From Bacillota bacterium (GTDB lineage: Bacteria > Bacillota > Clostridia > Peptostreptococcales > Anaerovoracaceae): DNA of 37,188 nucleotides. Positions 1-8,385 of this stretch are shown here, one piece after another; the first letter of the stretch is position 1; each line of letters opens with the position of its first letter. The stretch covers positions 1 through 37,188 of the forward strand of contig JAQXIX010000052.1 in NCBI GenBank assembly GCA_029008005.1, given 5' to 3'. A program made the position numbers and the translations under genes. The notes under the pieces are model-generated. The model was given only the letters and a program-made list of their open reading frames with translations, did not search any database and was not told the DNA's origin.

Positions 1-1874
1 ATGACGACGACGACCAGATGGGGCTTGTCAAAGCCATTATTAAGGAAATGAATCTGAACGACAAGATGTATCCCGCGCGGGAAATCAAGTCGATCATTTC
101 CGACGCAAAAAACCGGCTGCTTGCGCCCAGAGAGTGGATTCGGGAAACACGGGACGATTTTCGCGCGAAAAAGATACTCGAGGTATACGAGACGTATGAA
201 AAGCGCCTTCGCGAGAGCAACGCGCTCGATTTCGACGATCTCATTATGAAAACAATCCAGCTTCTCACCGAGCAGGCCCCTGTGCTGGACTATTACAGGC
301 GCAAATTTGAATACATTCTTGTGGACGAATATCAGGACACCAATCTGGCTCAGTACGAGTTCATACGTCTGCTGGCCGGCGAGAAGCGCAACGTGTGCGT
401 CGTGGGCGACGACGATCAGTCCATTTACGGCTGGCGCGGCGCCGACATACGCAATATTCTGGAATTTGAAAAGGATTTTCCGGGAACTAAAGTTGTTAAA
501 CTGGAGCAGAATTACAGATCGACGTCAAACATTCTCGAGGCGGCCCATTCAGTAATAATGCACAACAGAGAGAGAAAAAACAAGAAGCTATGGACAGAAG
601 CGGAGAAGGGACACAAAATCACATATTACAGAGGTGAAGACGAGCGCGATGAGGCGAATTTTATAGGGGGAGAGATAAACCGCGTCGGCGGAAGCTACAG
701 AGATTATGCGATTCTTTACAGAACAAACTCTCAGTCCAGAACCTTCGAAGAAGCCCTTTCGCGCAGGGGAATTCCATACAGAGTACTAGGCGGTCTCAGA
801 TATTACGACAGAAAAGAAGTCAAAGATATGCTTTGTTATATGAGGCTTGTGCAGAACAGTTCCGATGACCTGTCACTTGTCAGAATAATAAACGAACCGA
901 AGAGAGGTATCGGCAGCAAAACTGTCGAGAAGCTTCAGACTCTGGCAAAAGTACGAGATGAGAGCCTTTTTGATACCATAAGTGATACGGAGGTGATTTC
1001 ATCGATTTCCGCAAAGGCTTCAAAAGGTATAGAGGATTTAGTCAGACTCATTTCGTCTTTAGGCAGAGAAAAAGACAATATGAGAATATCCGATATTTAC
1101 GATGTGCTTCTCGTGAACACAGGATATCTGAAAATGCTGGAAGATCAGAATACTGTTGAAAGCGAAAGCAGAATCGAAAACCTTATGGAATTCAAGTCAG
1201 TAATATACGATTACGAGGAAGAGGACAGCAATATTACTCTCGCGGAGTTTATGGAAAGAATAGCTCTGCTGTCTGATGTCGATAACCACGATGAGCAGGA
1301 AAACGCAGTGACACTTATGACACTTCACAGTGCCAAGGGACTGGAATTTCCCTACGTATTTATGCCGGGTATGGAGGATGGTCTGTTTCCGGGATGGAGG
1401 TCCTTTGACAGACCGGAAGGGCTGGAAGAGGAGAGAAGACTTTGCTACGTGGGGATTACGAGAGCCAGAGAACGTCTGTGGATGACAAGTGCAGCCATGA
1501 GGACCTTGTACGGTAAAACTGATTTCACCAGGGAGTCGCAGTTTCTCAAGGAAATTGACAGAAATCTAATCGAAGGCGATGCCGTATATGAGAAAAAAAC
1601 CAGAACATCAGATGGCGCGTTTGTAAACGGGATGGTTAAAGAAAAGCCATTTAAACCATTTGATAAGCTTAAATACGCAAGTGCCCTTACCAGACAGAAT
1701 GCCGAGAATATGAAAAAGTCCGGAGAAGTGAATTTTGCACAGGGAGACACTGTGTCACATCCTAAATTCGGATCCGGAAGTGTCGTAAGCTGCGGGGCGA
1801 AAACTGTGGAAGTCAAGTTTGCCGACGGTGTGAAGAAACTGGCGCTGGGAATTGCGCCTCTTAAAAAGCTATGA
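1..1874 (+). CDS. pcrA: ATP-dependent DNA helicase PcrA/UvrD (5' partial)
   Basis: Superfamily 1 3'-5' DNA helicase for repair and replication restart. The reading frame is already open at base 3 and runs into the edge, so the true start and the Walker A motif (motif I) lie upstream; the ATG at 18 is internal. Visible helicase motifs in order are DEYQDTN (motif II), GDDDQSIYGWRGAD (III), LEQNYRS (IV), TLMTLHSAKGLEF (V) and LCYVGITRARERL (VI). The last 45 or so residues form the Tudor-like PcrA C-terminal domain (GDTVSHPKFGSGSV). The stop overlaps the ligA start by 4 bases (ATGA), implying translational coupling. The first 480 bases or so use CGC/CGG arginine codons and are clearly GC-richer than the remainder, which uses AGA (see findings). 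Confidence 0.95.
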   Translation, partial: DDDDQMGLVKAIIKEMNLNDKMYPAREIKSIISDAKNRLLAPREWIRETRDDFRAKKILEVYETYEKRLRESNALDFDDLIMKTIQLLTEQAPVLDYYRRKFEYILVDEYQDTNLAQYEFIRLLAGEKRNVCVVGDDDQSIYGWRGADIRNILEFEKDFPGTKVVKLEQNYRSTSNILEAAHSVIMHNRERKNKKLWTEAEKGHKITYYRGEDERDEANFIGGEINRVGGSYRDYAILYRTNSQSRTFEEALSRRGIPYRVLGGLRYYDRKEVKDMLCYMRLVQNSSDDLSLVRIINEPKRGIGSKTVEKLQTLAKVRDESLFDTISDTEVISSISAKASKGIEDLVRLISSLGREKDNMRISDIYDVLLVNTGYLKMLEDQNTVESESRIENLMEFKSVIYDYEEEDSNITLAEFMERIALLSDVDNHDEQENAVTLMTLHSAKGLEFPYVFMPGMEDGLFPGWRSFDRPEGLEEERRLCYVGITRARERLWMTSAAMRTLYGKTDFTRESQFLKEIDRNLIEGDAVYEKKTRTSDGAFVNGMVKEKPFKPFDKLKYASALTRQNAENMKKSGEVNFAQGDTVSHPKFGSGSVVSCGAKTVEVKFADGVKKLALGIAPLKKL

Positions 1875-3796
1875 TAAAACGAATTGAAGAATTAGTAAAA
1901 AAGCTGAATGAAGCCTCAAAGGAATATTATCAGTTTGACAGAGAAATAATGTCAAACAGAGAGTATGACGAACTCTATGATGAGCTTGTCGCCCTTGAGA
2001 AAAAATCGGGAATCGTTATGGCATCAAGCCCGACTGTGAAAGTTGGATATGAAGTTGTCAGCAGCCTTCCGAAAGAACGCCATCCGTCACCGATGCTTTC
2101 CCTTGACAAGACGAAGAGCAAGGAAGACCTTAAAGACTGGCTTGGTGACAAAGAAGGGCTGCTGTCCTGGAAGCTTGACGGACTGACGGTTGTACTCACT
2201 TATGAAGAGGGACGTCTGGCAAAAGCCGTTACCAGAGGAGACGGGACCACAGGGGAAGTTATTACTCCCAATGCACGGACTTTTGAAAACATTCCTGTCG
2301 AGATTCCCGAAAAAGGAACTGTTACAGTAAGAGGCGAAGCTGTAATCGGATACAGTGATTTCGAAATAATAAACGAGAAGGGCGAATACAAGAACCCGAG
2401 GAATCTATGCAGCGGGTCTGTAAGACAGCTTAACAGTGAAATTACAGCAGGCCGGCATGTGAAGTTTTATGCTTTTGCACTGGCAGCCGGCGGAGGAGAA
2501 TTCAGGTTAAGAAGCAGGCAGCTGAAGTGGCTTGAGGAACAGGGTTTTCAAGTTGTGGAAAGTATTCCGGTGACAAGAAAAAATATTGTCGAGACGGTAG
2601 ATATGTTCGGAGATAAGATTGAAAGCTTCGATATTCCGTCAGACGGGCTGGTTCTTATATATGACGATATTGAGTATGGCAGATCTCTGGGAATGACGGC
2701 TAAATTTCCCAGAGATGCAATAGCCTTCAAATGGGCAGATGAAATAAAAGAGACGGTATTGAGGGATGTACTCTGGAATGCCTCAAGAACTGGATTGATT
2801 AATCCTATTGCGTTATTTGATCCGGTGGAGCTGGAGGGCACTACCGTTTCCAGAGCATCAGTTCATAATCTGAGTATTGTTGAGGAACTTGAACTTGGAA
2901 TAGGAGACAGAATACGAGTTTACAAGGCCAATATGATAATACCTCAGATTGAGAAAAATCTTACGAAAAGCGGCACCTGCACAGCTCCTGGGGAATGCCC
3001 CGTATGCGGAGTGAAGACTGAAATTCGCGATGAAAACGGTGTCAGGACAGTGTTCTGCACCAATATGAAATGTCCGGCCAAGAGGATTGAGGCATTTGCT
3101 CATTTCGTCAGCAGAGATGCGCTGAACGTCGAGGGATTATCAAAAGCGACACTGGAGAAGTTCATAGACGAAGGAATTATCCGTGACTTTGCCGATATAT
3201 TTACGCTCGAGAAGAAAAAAGACCGCATCATAAGAATGGAAGGACTGGGAGAAAAATCCTTCATTAATCTCCTTGAAGCCGCGGACAAAGCAGCTAAAAC
3301 AACTCCTGCCCGACTGCTTAATGCACTGGGCATTCCGGGGATAGGAGCTGCAAACAGCAAGGTGATTGCCAAGGCATGCAGGAACAGCTGGGAAAAGATT
3401 CAGAACCTGACGGAGGGAGAATTGACGGAAATAGACGGAGTCGGCAGTGTAATGGCTGAAGATTTTGCGGATTATTTCAGAAATGATAAAAATAAGGAGG
3501 CAGTTTCAGCCCTTCTTGAAGTAATAGAACTCGACGAAAGCTTTGACGAAGGAACAGGGAAAAAGCTTGAGGGTAAGACCTTTGTAATAACAGGAAGTCT
3601 TGAGCATTTCGAAAACAGGTCGGCGCTTAAAAACCGTATTGAACAGGAAGGCGGTAAAGCAGCAGGATCGGTAAGCAGCAAGACTGACTATCTGATAAAC
3701 AATGACAGTAAATCGTCATCATCGAAGAACAAGAAAGCCGCAGAGCTGGGCGTTCCGGTGATAACAGAAGAAGAATTTTTGGAGATGATAAAATGA
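1871..3796 (+). CDS. ligA: NAD-dependent DNA ligase LigA
   Basis: Seals nicks in duplex DNA using NAD+ in replication and repair. The 641 residues show the full domain order: Ia domain with NREYDELYDEL near residue 29, adenylation motif KLDG with the nucleotidyl-accepting lysine at K101, OB fold, a four-cysteine zinc finger (CPVCG ... CTNMKCP), helix-hairpin-helix repeats, and a C-terminal BRCT domain (GKTFVITGSLEHF). It is slightly shorter than the usual 670 or so residues. The residues before KLDG are SW rather than the common EL/EP, so the glutamate that contacts adenine in E. coli LigA is missing; I believe a subset of Clostridia ligases share this. The start overlaps the pcrA stop and the stop overlaps the next gene, each by 4 bases. 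Confidence 0.95.
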   Translation: MIKRIEELVKKLNEASKEYYQFDREIMSNREYDELYDELVALEKKSGIVMASSPTVKVGYEVVSSLPKERHPSPMLSLDKTKSKEDLKDWLGDKEGLLSWKLDGLTVVLTYEEGRLAKAVTRGDGTTGEVITPNARTFENIPVEIPEKGTVTVRGEAVIGYSDFEIINEKGEYKNPRNLCSGSVRQLNSEITAGRHVKFYAFALAAGGGEFRLRSRQLKWLEEQGFQVVESIPVTRKNIVETVDMFGDKIESFDIPSDGLVLIYDDIEYGRSLGMTAKFPRDAIAFKWADEIKETVLRDVLWNASRTGLINPIALFDPVELEGTTVSRASVHNLSIVEELELGIGDRIRVYKANMIIPQIEKNLTKSGTCTAPGECPVCGVKTEIRDENGVRTVFCTNMKCPAKRIEAFAHFVSRDALNVEGLSKATLEKFIDEGIIRDFADIFTLEKKKDRIIRMEGLGEKSFINLLEAADKAAKTTPARLLNALGIPGIGAANSKVIAKACRNSWEKIQNLTEGELTEIDGVGSVMAEDFADYFRNDKNKEAVSALLEVIELDESFDEGTGKKLEGKTFVITGSLEHFENRSALKNRIEQEGGKAAGSVSSKTDYLINNDSKSSSSKNKKAAELGVPVITEEEFLEMIK

Positions 3797-4836
3797 TACT
3801 TGAAACAGGTAAGCTAGACAGTGAGTTACTTAAGAAAATAGTTTTCGGGAAAATTGGATACCGTTCTCCGCTTGTGCGTGTGAGACCTGGGATAGGGGAA
3901 GATTGTGCTGTAATGGATTTCGGAGATTACGACTGCATTATGTCCACTGACCCTATTTCGTCAGCGGTAAGTGATATAGGAAAGCTGGCAATTCACATTA
4001 CATGTAACGATATTGCATCAAATGGAGTGGAACCACTGGGAATCATGCTCGCAGTAATGCTTCCGGAGGGCACGACAGATGAAGATGTGGAACACATTAT
4101 GGCGCAGGCTGCAGAAGAGGCAGCGGCCCTGAATGTTGAAATAGTAGGCGGACATACTGAAGTTACCGGAGCTGTGAATCAGCCTGTCATAGTGTCGACA
4201 GCTGTGGGAAGATGTTCTGCGGGAGGTTCCCAGAGCGGCAACGATATGGTTCCGGGAGATTACATAATGATGACAAAAGCCGCCGGTCTTGAGGGCTCCG
4301 GAATTATAGCGTGCGATTTCGAATCTCAGCTTATTAAAGCGGAATTCGCTCAAGAGGAAATTGAGGAAGCAAAGAGCTTTCTGAACAGAGTCAGCGTTGT
4401 CAGAGAGGGCGTGGCAGCAGGAAAAGTGGGAACCCACGGAATGCACGATATTACTGAAGGCGGAATTCTCGGTGCAATATGGGAAATGTGTCAGATATCG
4501 GAAACAGGTGCCGAAATATGGGAGGAAAATATTCCTGTAGAAGCCGTAACGGAAAAAATCTGCGATTTGTTTGACATAAATCCTCTAAGACTGATTTCCA
4601 GCGGTTCGATGCTTATTATTGTTCCTGAAGATAAGAAAGATGAAATGCAGGATGCAATGGAATCAGCCGGGGTGAGCGCGACTATAATAGGAAGAATTAA
4701 AGAAAAAACTGATGGTGTCAAGCTTGTGAAACGTGTGCAGACCTGCGGAGCGAATGGCCTCGGGCGTATAGCGATAACTGTAGATCCGCCTTATATGGAT
4801 GAGCTTTATAAGGTAATAAAGAAAGGACAGGAATAA
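3793..4836 (+). CDS. AIR synthase-related (PurM/HypE-like) protein
   Basis: Member of the PurM/SelD/HypE/ThiL ATP-dependent superfamily, about 347 residues. The N-terminal half carries the typical GIGEDCAVMDFG and MSTDPIS stretch followed by HITCNDIASNGVEPLGIML, the aspartate/asparagine-rich nucleotide-binding face of the family; EIVGGHTEVT follows, and the C-terminal AIRS-C half contains ITEGGILGAIWEM. It lacks the C-terminal PRIC tail in which HypE carries its carbamoyl/cyano-accepting cysteine, so it should not be called HypE despite the hydrogenase operon further along. The substrate is unknown. It is translationally coupled to ligA (ATGA overlap) and to the next gene (TAATG overlap). Confidence 0.8.
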   Translation: MILETGKLDSELLKKIVFGKIGYRSPLVRVRPGIGEDCAVMDFGDYDCIMSTDPISSAVSDIGKLAIHITCNDIASNGVEPLGIMLAVMLPEGTTDEDVEHIMAQAAEEAAALNVEIVGGHTEVTGAVNQPVIVSTAVGRCSAGGSQSGNDMVPGDYIMMTKAAGLEGSGIIACDFESQLIKAEFAQEEIEEAKSFLNRVSVVREGVAAGKVGTHGMHDITEGGILGAIWEMCQISETGAEIWEENIPVEAVTEKICDLFDINPLRLISSGSMLIIVPEDKKDEMQDAMESAGVSATIIGRIKEKTDGVKLVKRVQTCGANGLGRIAITVDPPYMDELYKVIKKGQE

Positions 4837-5573
4837 TGTCGAATCAGTTGATGTTTCTGGCTCTCCTGCCGGGAATTCTGATAATTATTTTCATATTCAG
4901 AAAAGATAAAGTGGAACATGAGCCTTACGGCCTTCTTGCCAAGCTCGTTCTTTTCGGGGCGATTTCATGTATCCCTGCTGTAATTCTTGAAGAGGCAATG
5001 ACATACGTTATGCCTCCGACTATCGTTGACAATGTGTCGCTGGCCATGTATGAGGCCTTCGTTGTAGCCGCTCTCTGCGAGGAGGTTTGCAAGTATTTGC
5101 TGTTAAGGCTGGGCTCCTGGAATAATGTTAACTTCAATTACAGATTTGACGGAATTGTGTACGGTGTCTGTGTCGCAGTAGGGTTCGCACTTCTGGAAAA
5201 CATATTGTACGTTATGGACGGAGGTTTGCAGGTTGCTTTGATGAGAGGTGTTCTGGCAGTACCGCTTCATGCTTTCTGCGGCGTATTCATGGGGGTGTTT
5301 TACAGTGAGGCGAAGAAGGCGGCTATCCGAGGTAACAGTGGTAAATCCAGAAGTGCTAAGGTGAAGGCGGTTCTGGTGCCTTTGCTGATACACGGCATTT
5401 ATGATACCTTCGCGATGATAGGAACTTCAACGGCAACAATCATGCTTCTTGTATTTGTAGTGATAATGTACATAGCGGCAGTGAAGGTAATTAACAGATT
5501 TTCACGGGATGATGCGAATAACGGATTCTATTCCTACACAGAACCATTGAGTGATATATGGAATAAAAAATAA
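4836..5573 (+). CDS. PrsW-family intramembrane metalloprotease
   Basis: Polytopic membrane protein of 245 residues with about seven hydrophobic segments. It shows the PrsW signature in order: EEVCK (E82, E83, K86), the EN pair at 121-122 within FALLENILYV, H145 in LHAFCG, and HGIYDTF from H186 to F192. These glutamates and histidines match the predicted metal/catalytic positions of the family. B. subtilis PrsW performs site-1 cleavage of the anti-sigma factor RsiW; no anti-sigma gene lies nearby here, so the substrate is unknown. It is the last gene of the pcrA-ligA operon, sharing one base with the preceding stop. A weak inverted repeat (5584-5606) follows. Confidence 0.8.
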   Translation: MSNQLMFLALLPGILIIIFIFRKDKVEHEPYGLLAKLVLFGAISCIPAVILEEAMTYVMPPTIVDNVSLAMYEAFVVAALCEEVCKYLLLRLGSWNNVNFNYRFDGIVYGVCVAVGFALLENILYVMDGGLQVALMRGVLAVPLHAFCGVFMGVFYSEAKKAAIRGNSGKSRSAKVKAVLVPLLIHGIYDTFAMIGTSTATIMLLVFVVIMYIAAVKVINRFSRDDANNGFYSYTEPLSDIWNKK

Positions 5574-5590
5574 AAAAGTGAATATTCCCG

Positions 5591-5619
5591 TTGGAGTATG
5601 GGGAATTTCATGTTATAAT
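5591..5619 (+). promoter_or_regulatory. Promoter of the SRP RNA / dnaX unit
   Basis: A -35 box TTGGAG at 5591-5596 and a perfect -10 box TATAAT at 5614-5619 are separated by 17 bases, and a TG dinucleotide one base before the -10 box makes it an extended -10. Initiation would fall just before the predicted 5' end of the SRP RNA. Confidence 0.75.
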
Positions 5620-5631
5620 GTTAAAGCGAAT

Positions 5632-5783
5632 TTGCCCTTTGGTGGTTCCGCAAGCCTGGTTTGGGTCCTGCGCAATAGGACACCGTGAACCTTGTCAGGT
5701 CCGGAAGGAAGCAGCAATAAGCGGAAGATCTTATGTGCCGCAGACAAGCCTTCTCCTGCGCCGGCGGAACCATCAAAGGGCAA
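5632..5783 (+). ncRNA. ffs: Signal recognition particle RNA (small bacterial type)
   Basis: RNA scaffold of the signal recognition particle; it binds Ffh through its domain IV. The hallmark GTCCGGAAGGAAGCAGCA at 5699-5716 is the symmetric/asymmetric loop and GGAA tetraloop region of domain IV. The ends pair over about 19 bases: TTGCCCTTTGGTGGTTCCG at 5632-5650 with CGGAACCATCAAAGGGCAA at 5765-5783, with a single G-U pair. At about 150 nt it lacks the Alu domain of the larger Bacillus-type RNA. The position just before dnaX-ybaB-recR matches the Bacillus order scr-dnaX-yaaK-recR. The exact ends are estimated from the terminal helix. Confidence 0.92.
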
Positions 5784-5816
5784 AAATTTTACGGAGAAAT
5801 AATCCGGGAGGAAATA

Positions 5817-7391
5817 ATGTATCAGGCTTTATATCGTGCCTACAGACCGGAAGTTTTCGATCAAGTTCTCGGGCAGGAACACGTAGTTAGAATACTTAAA
5901 AACCAGATAAAAACCGGAAGTACAAGTCATGCCTATCTGTTCTGCGGAACGAGAGGAACAGGTAAGACCACGTCGGCAAGACTTCTTGCCAAAGGACTTA
6001 ACTGCCTGAGCGACGGTGAAAGGCCTTGCGGAGAGTGTGCTAACTGCAGAGCCATAAGAGACGGTAATTTCATCGATGTTATTGAAATCGACGCAGCATC
6101 AAACAACAGCGTCGACAATATTCGGGATCTTCGTGAAAGCGTGAATTATCCCCCTGCAGTAGGCAGAAAAAAGATTTATATTATTGACGAAGTACATATG
6201 CTTTCGTCGGGAGCATTTAATGCCCTACTTAAAACTCTTGAGGAACCGCCGGAATACGTGACATTTATTCTGGCAACTACAGAAATACATAAGTTGCCGG
6301 CGACTATACTTTCCAGATGCATGAGGCTTGATTTCAAAAGAGTACCGGAAAAGGTTCTCGCAGAGGGAATGGCCGGGATATGCGAAGACATGGGCATAGA
6401 AGTTTCCGAGGATGCGCTGAGAATAATAGCAGCAAATTCGGACGGATCTGTCAGAGACGGGCTAAGCATACTGGATCAGTGCATTTCCGGAGGAGATAAG
6501 GTAATAGGCGAAAAGGATGTTCTTGATTTTCTCGGAGCTTCCGGCGAAGAAGACTTTATTCATCTGACAGAGCTGACGAGAAAGAAAGAAACTGCAGCTG
6601 CAATTGAGTTTTTGGGAGAAATACTCGCTGACGGTAAAGACATAAGGCAGTTTATCAGGGACTGGATAACTCATTACAGAAATCTCCTCATGACAAAGTT
6701 CATAAGAGAGCCTTCGGCAGTTCTCAGTCTTTCGGCAGAAAGCATCGAGAGAATAGGAAGGCAGAGCCAGAGACTTGAAACGGAAGAAATAAACGAAGCG
6801 ATTCTCGAACTTTCGAAGACGTCAAATGATGCCAGATGGTCCACTCAGCCGAGAATACTTCTGGAGCTGGCTATAGTAAGACTGTGCCGCGGTGCGGGAG
6901 CAATATCTTATGCGCAGTCAGCGCCGAAATCCGAAGGACATAAGTCCTTGTCCGAAGATATTAAATATCAGCCGGAAGTGAATAAGCAGCAGGCGGCGAA
7001 ATCCGAACCCGTGCAGGAACACCGGAAGACGGTAGAACAGGAAGATACTGCCGCAGAGTTATACACTTCGGAGGAATCCTTTGACTGCGACAGACTTTGG
7101 GATGAAATATTTCTGGAAGGAGAGAATATAAAGGGAAGCTTTTTCCTCATAAGAACAGGTGGCCGACTTGAGAAAGTGGGAGAGAATGACTTTACCATAA
7201 CAGCAGCAACGGAGATTAAGAAGAATCTCTTTGAAAAAGACAGGGAACTTATAGAAACCCTCATGGAGAAGAAAACAGGAAAGAGACGTACCATGAAGGT
7301 TGTTGTAAACAACAGTAAGAAAACCGCATCAGCGGAGGAAATTGCCAGAAATGCTTCCGAAGCATTAGGCATACACATAGATATTGAATAG
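5817..7391 (+). CDS. dnaX: DNA polymerase III subunit gamma/tau
   Basis: AAA+ ATPase of the clamp loader that places the sliding clamp on DNA and organises the replisome. I chose the ATG at 5817 (MYQALYRAYRP, the canonical DnaX beginning, with GGGAGG upstream); an in-frame ATG at 5733 lies inside the SRP RNA and adds a nonsense extension. The product is 524 residues. Walker A GTRGTGKT is at about 44-51, a zinc knuckle uses C63, C71, C74 and C77, Walker B is IIDEVHM, and sensor 2 is GSVRDGLSILDQ. The C-terminal tau-like region after about residue 370 is poorly conserved and fairly short. It is followed 20 bases later by ybaB. Confidence 0.95.
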   Translation: MYQALYRAYRPEVFDQVLGQEHVVRILKNQIKTGSTSHAYLFCGTRGTGKTTSARLLAKGLNCLSDGERPCGECANCRAIRDGNFIDVIEIDAASNNSVDNIRDLRESVNYPPAVGRKKIYIIDEVHMLSSGAFNALLKTLEEPPEYVTFILATTEIHKLPATILSRCMRLDFKRVPEKVLAEGMAGICEDMGIEVSEDALRIIAANSDGSVRDGLSILDQCISGGDKVIGEKDVLDFLGASGEEDFIHLTELTRKKETAAAIEFLGEILADGKDIRQFIRDWITHYRNLLMTKFIREPSAVLSLSAESIERIGRQSQRLETEEINEAILELSKTSNDARWSTQPRILLELAIVRLCRGAGAISYAQSAPKSEGHKSLSEDIKYQPEVNKQQAAKSEPVQEHRKTVEQEDTAAELYTSEESFDCDRLWDEIFLEGENIKGSFFLIRTGGRLEKVGENDFTITAATEIKKNLFEKDRELIETLMEKKTGKRRTMKVVVNNSKKTASAEEIARNASEALGIHIDIE

Positions 7392-7411
7392 AATTATAAC
7401 AGGAGGATGAC

Positions 7412-7762
7412 ATGGGAAAAGGAATGAAGGCAGGTAAGAGACCTAAGCAGCCGAAGATGGGAAATGCACAGCAGATGGCTCAGATGCAGGCTATGCAGAG
7501 AAAGATGGAAGAAGTTCAGGCTCAGATTGATGAGATGGAAACTTCAGCAACATCCGGCGGCGGTGCCGTAAACGTTACAGTTTCGGGAAAAAAGGAAATC
7601 GTAGATATTCAGATACAGCCTGAAGTTGTTGATCCGGATGATGTAGAGATGCTTCAGGATCTTATAATCACAGCAACAAACGAAGCCCTCAGACAGATGG
7701 AAGAAATTTCACAGACAGAGATGGGCAAATTCACGGCAGGACTGGGAATTCCCGGACTTTAA
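7412..7762 (+). CDS. YbaB/EbfC family nucleoid-associated protein
   Basis: Small dimeric DNA-binding protein of 116 residues. It has a Met/Gln-rich N-terminal helix (QQMAQMQAMQRKMEEVQAQ), a central GGGAVNVTVSGKKEIVDIQI sheet and a C-terminal helix (LIITATNEALRQMEEIS), the standard YbaB layout. The first 20 residues are an extra lysine/glycine-rich stretch ahead of the usual start. It has a good ribosome binding site (AGGAGGATGAC). The dnaX-ybaB-recR order is conserved across many bacteria and points to a role around recombination or replication, although the precise job of the family is not settled. Confidence 0.93.
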   Translation: MGKGMKAGKRPKQPKMGNAQQMAQMQAMQRKMEEVQAQIDEMETSATSGGGAVNVTVSGKKEIVDIQIQPEVVDPDDVEMLQDLIITATNEALRQMEEISQTEMGKFTAGLGIPGL

Positions 7763-7768
7763 TCGAAC

Positions 7769-8368
7769 ATGAACTATTACGCAAAGCCCCTAAACAGACT
7801 GATAGGGGAGCTGTCCAAGCTCCCGGGAATCGGCGGAAAGACTGCTCAGCGTCTTGCATTTCACATACTGTCAATGGAAGAAAAGGATGTCAACACTTTG
7901 TCTGATGTGATAAAGCAGGCGAAAAAAGAAATGAGATACTGTTCGGTATGCGGCAATCTTACAGATAAAAACCCATGTGCGATATGCAGCGATGACAGCA
8001 GAGACGGCAGTACAATCTGTGTAGTTGAAAGTCCCCGTGATGTTGTGGCAATGGAAAAAATTCGTGAATACAACGGGTACTACCATGTGCTTCATGGCAC
8101 TATTTCCCCAATGGATGGAATCGGACCCGACGATATTAATCTTAAGAGTCTTGTTTCCAGACTCGGTGACGATAAGATTACTGAGCTGATAATTGCTACA
8201 AATCCAACGATAGAAGGAGAAGCAACGGCTATGTATATAGCCAGACTTATTAAACCGACCGGAATCAAAGTATCGAGAATTGCTCACGGAATACCGGTAG
8301 GCGGTGACTTGGAGTATGCTGACGAAGTGACACTTCTTAAGGCAGTCGAAGGAAGACGTGAGTTATAA
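7769..8368 (+). CDS. recR: Recombination protein RecR
   Basis: Part of the RecFOR pathway that loads RecA at single-strand gaps. At 199 residues it has the family length. It shows an N-terminal helix-hairpin-helix ([18 protein letters not shown]), a four-cysteine zinc finger (CSVCG ... CAIC) at about residues 57-72, and a Toprim domain ([15 protein letters not shown], then [18 protein letters not shown]). It ends with the usual [25 protein letters not shown]. It sits 6 bases after ybaB and 17 bases before the signal-peptidase-like gene, so it is in the same transcription unit. Confidence 0.97.
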   Translation: MNYYAKPLNRLIGELSKLPGIGGKTAQRLAFHILSMEEKDVNTLSDVIKQAKKEMRYCSVCGNLTDKNPCAICSDDSRDGSTICVVESPRDVVAMEKIREYNGYYHVLHGTISPMDGIGPDDINLKSLVSRLGDDKITELIIATNPTIEGEATAMYIARLIKPTGIKVSRIAHGIPVGGDLEYADEVTLLKAVEGRREL

Positions 8369-8385
8369 AAAAGGAAAGGGAAACC

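Noticed and set aside
3793-4836. Assignment as hydrogenase maturation factor HypE
   Set aside because: The C-terminal PRIC cysteine motif is absent and no other hyp gene is nearby; only the AIR synthase superfamily can be supported.
5584-5606. Possible terminator after the PrsW-family gene (ATTCCC/GGGAAT)
   Set aside because: The stem is only six base pairs with an 11-base loop and no T run; it overlaps the SRP promoter.
5733-5816. Upstream in-frame start for dnaX
   Set aside because: It lies in the 3' half of the SRP RNA; the canonical DnaX start and a proper ribosome binding site are at 5817.
5591-5890. A 99-codon open frame in front of dnaX
   Set aside because: It covers the SRP RNA promoter and RNA itself, its product has no recognisable similarity, and it overlaps dnaX in another frame.
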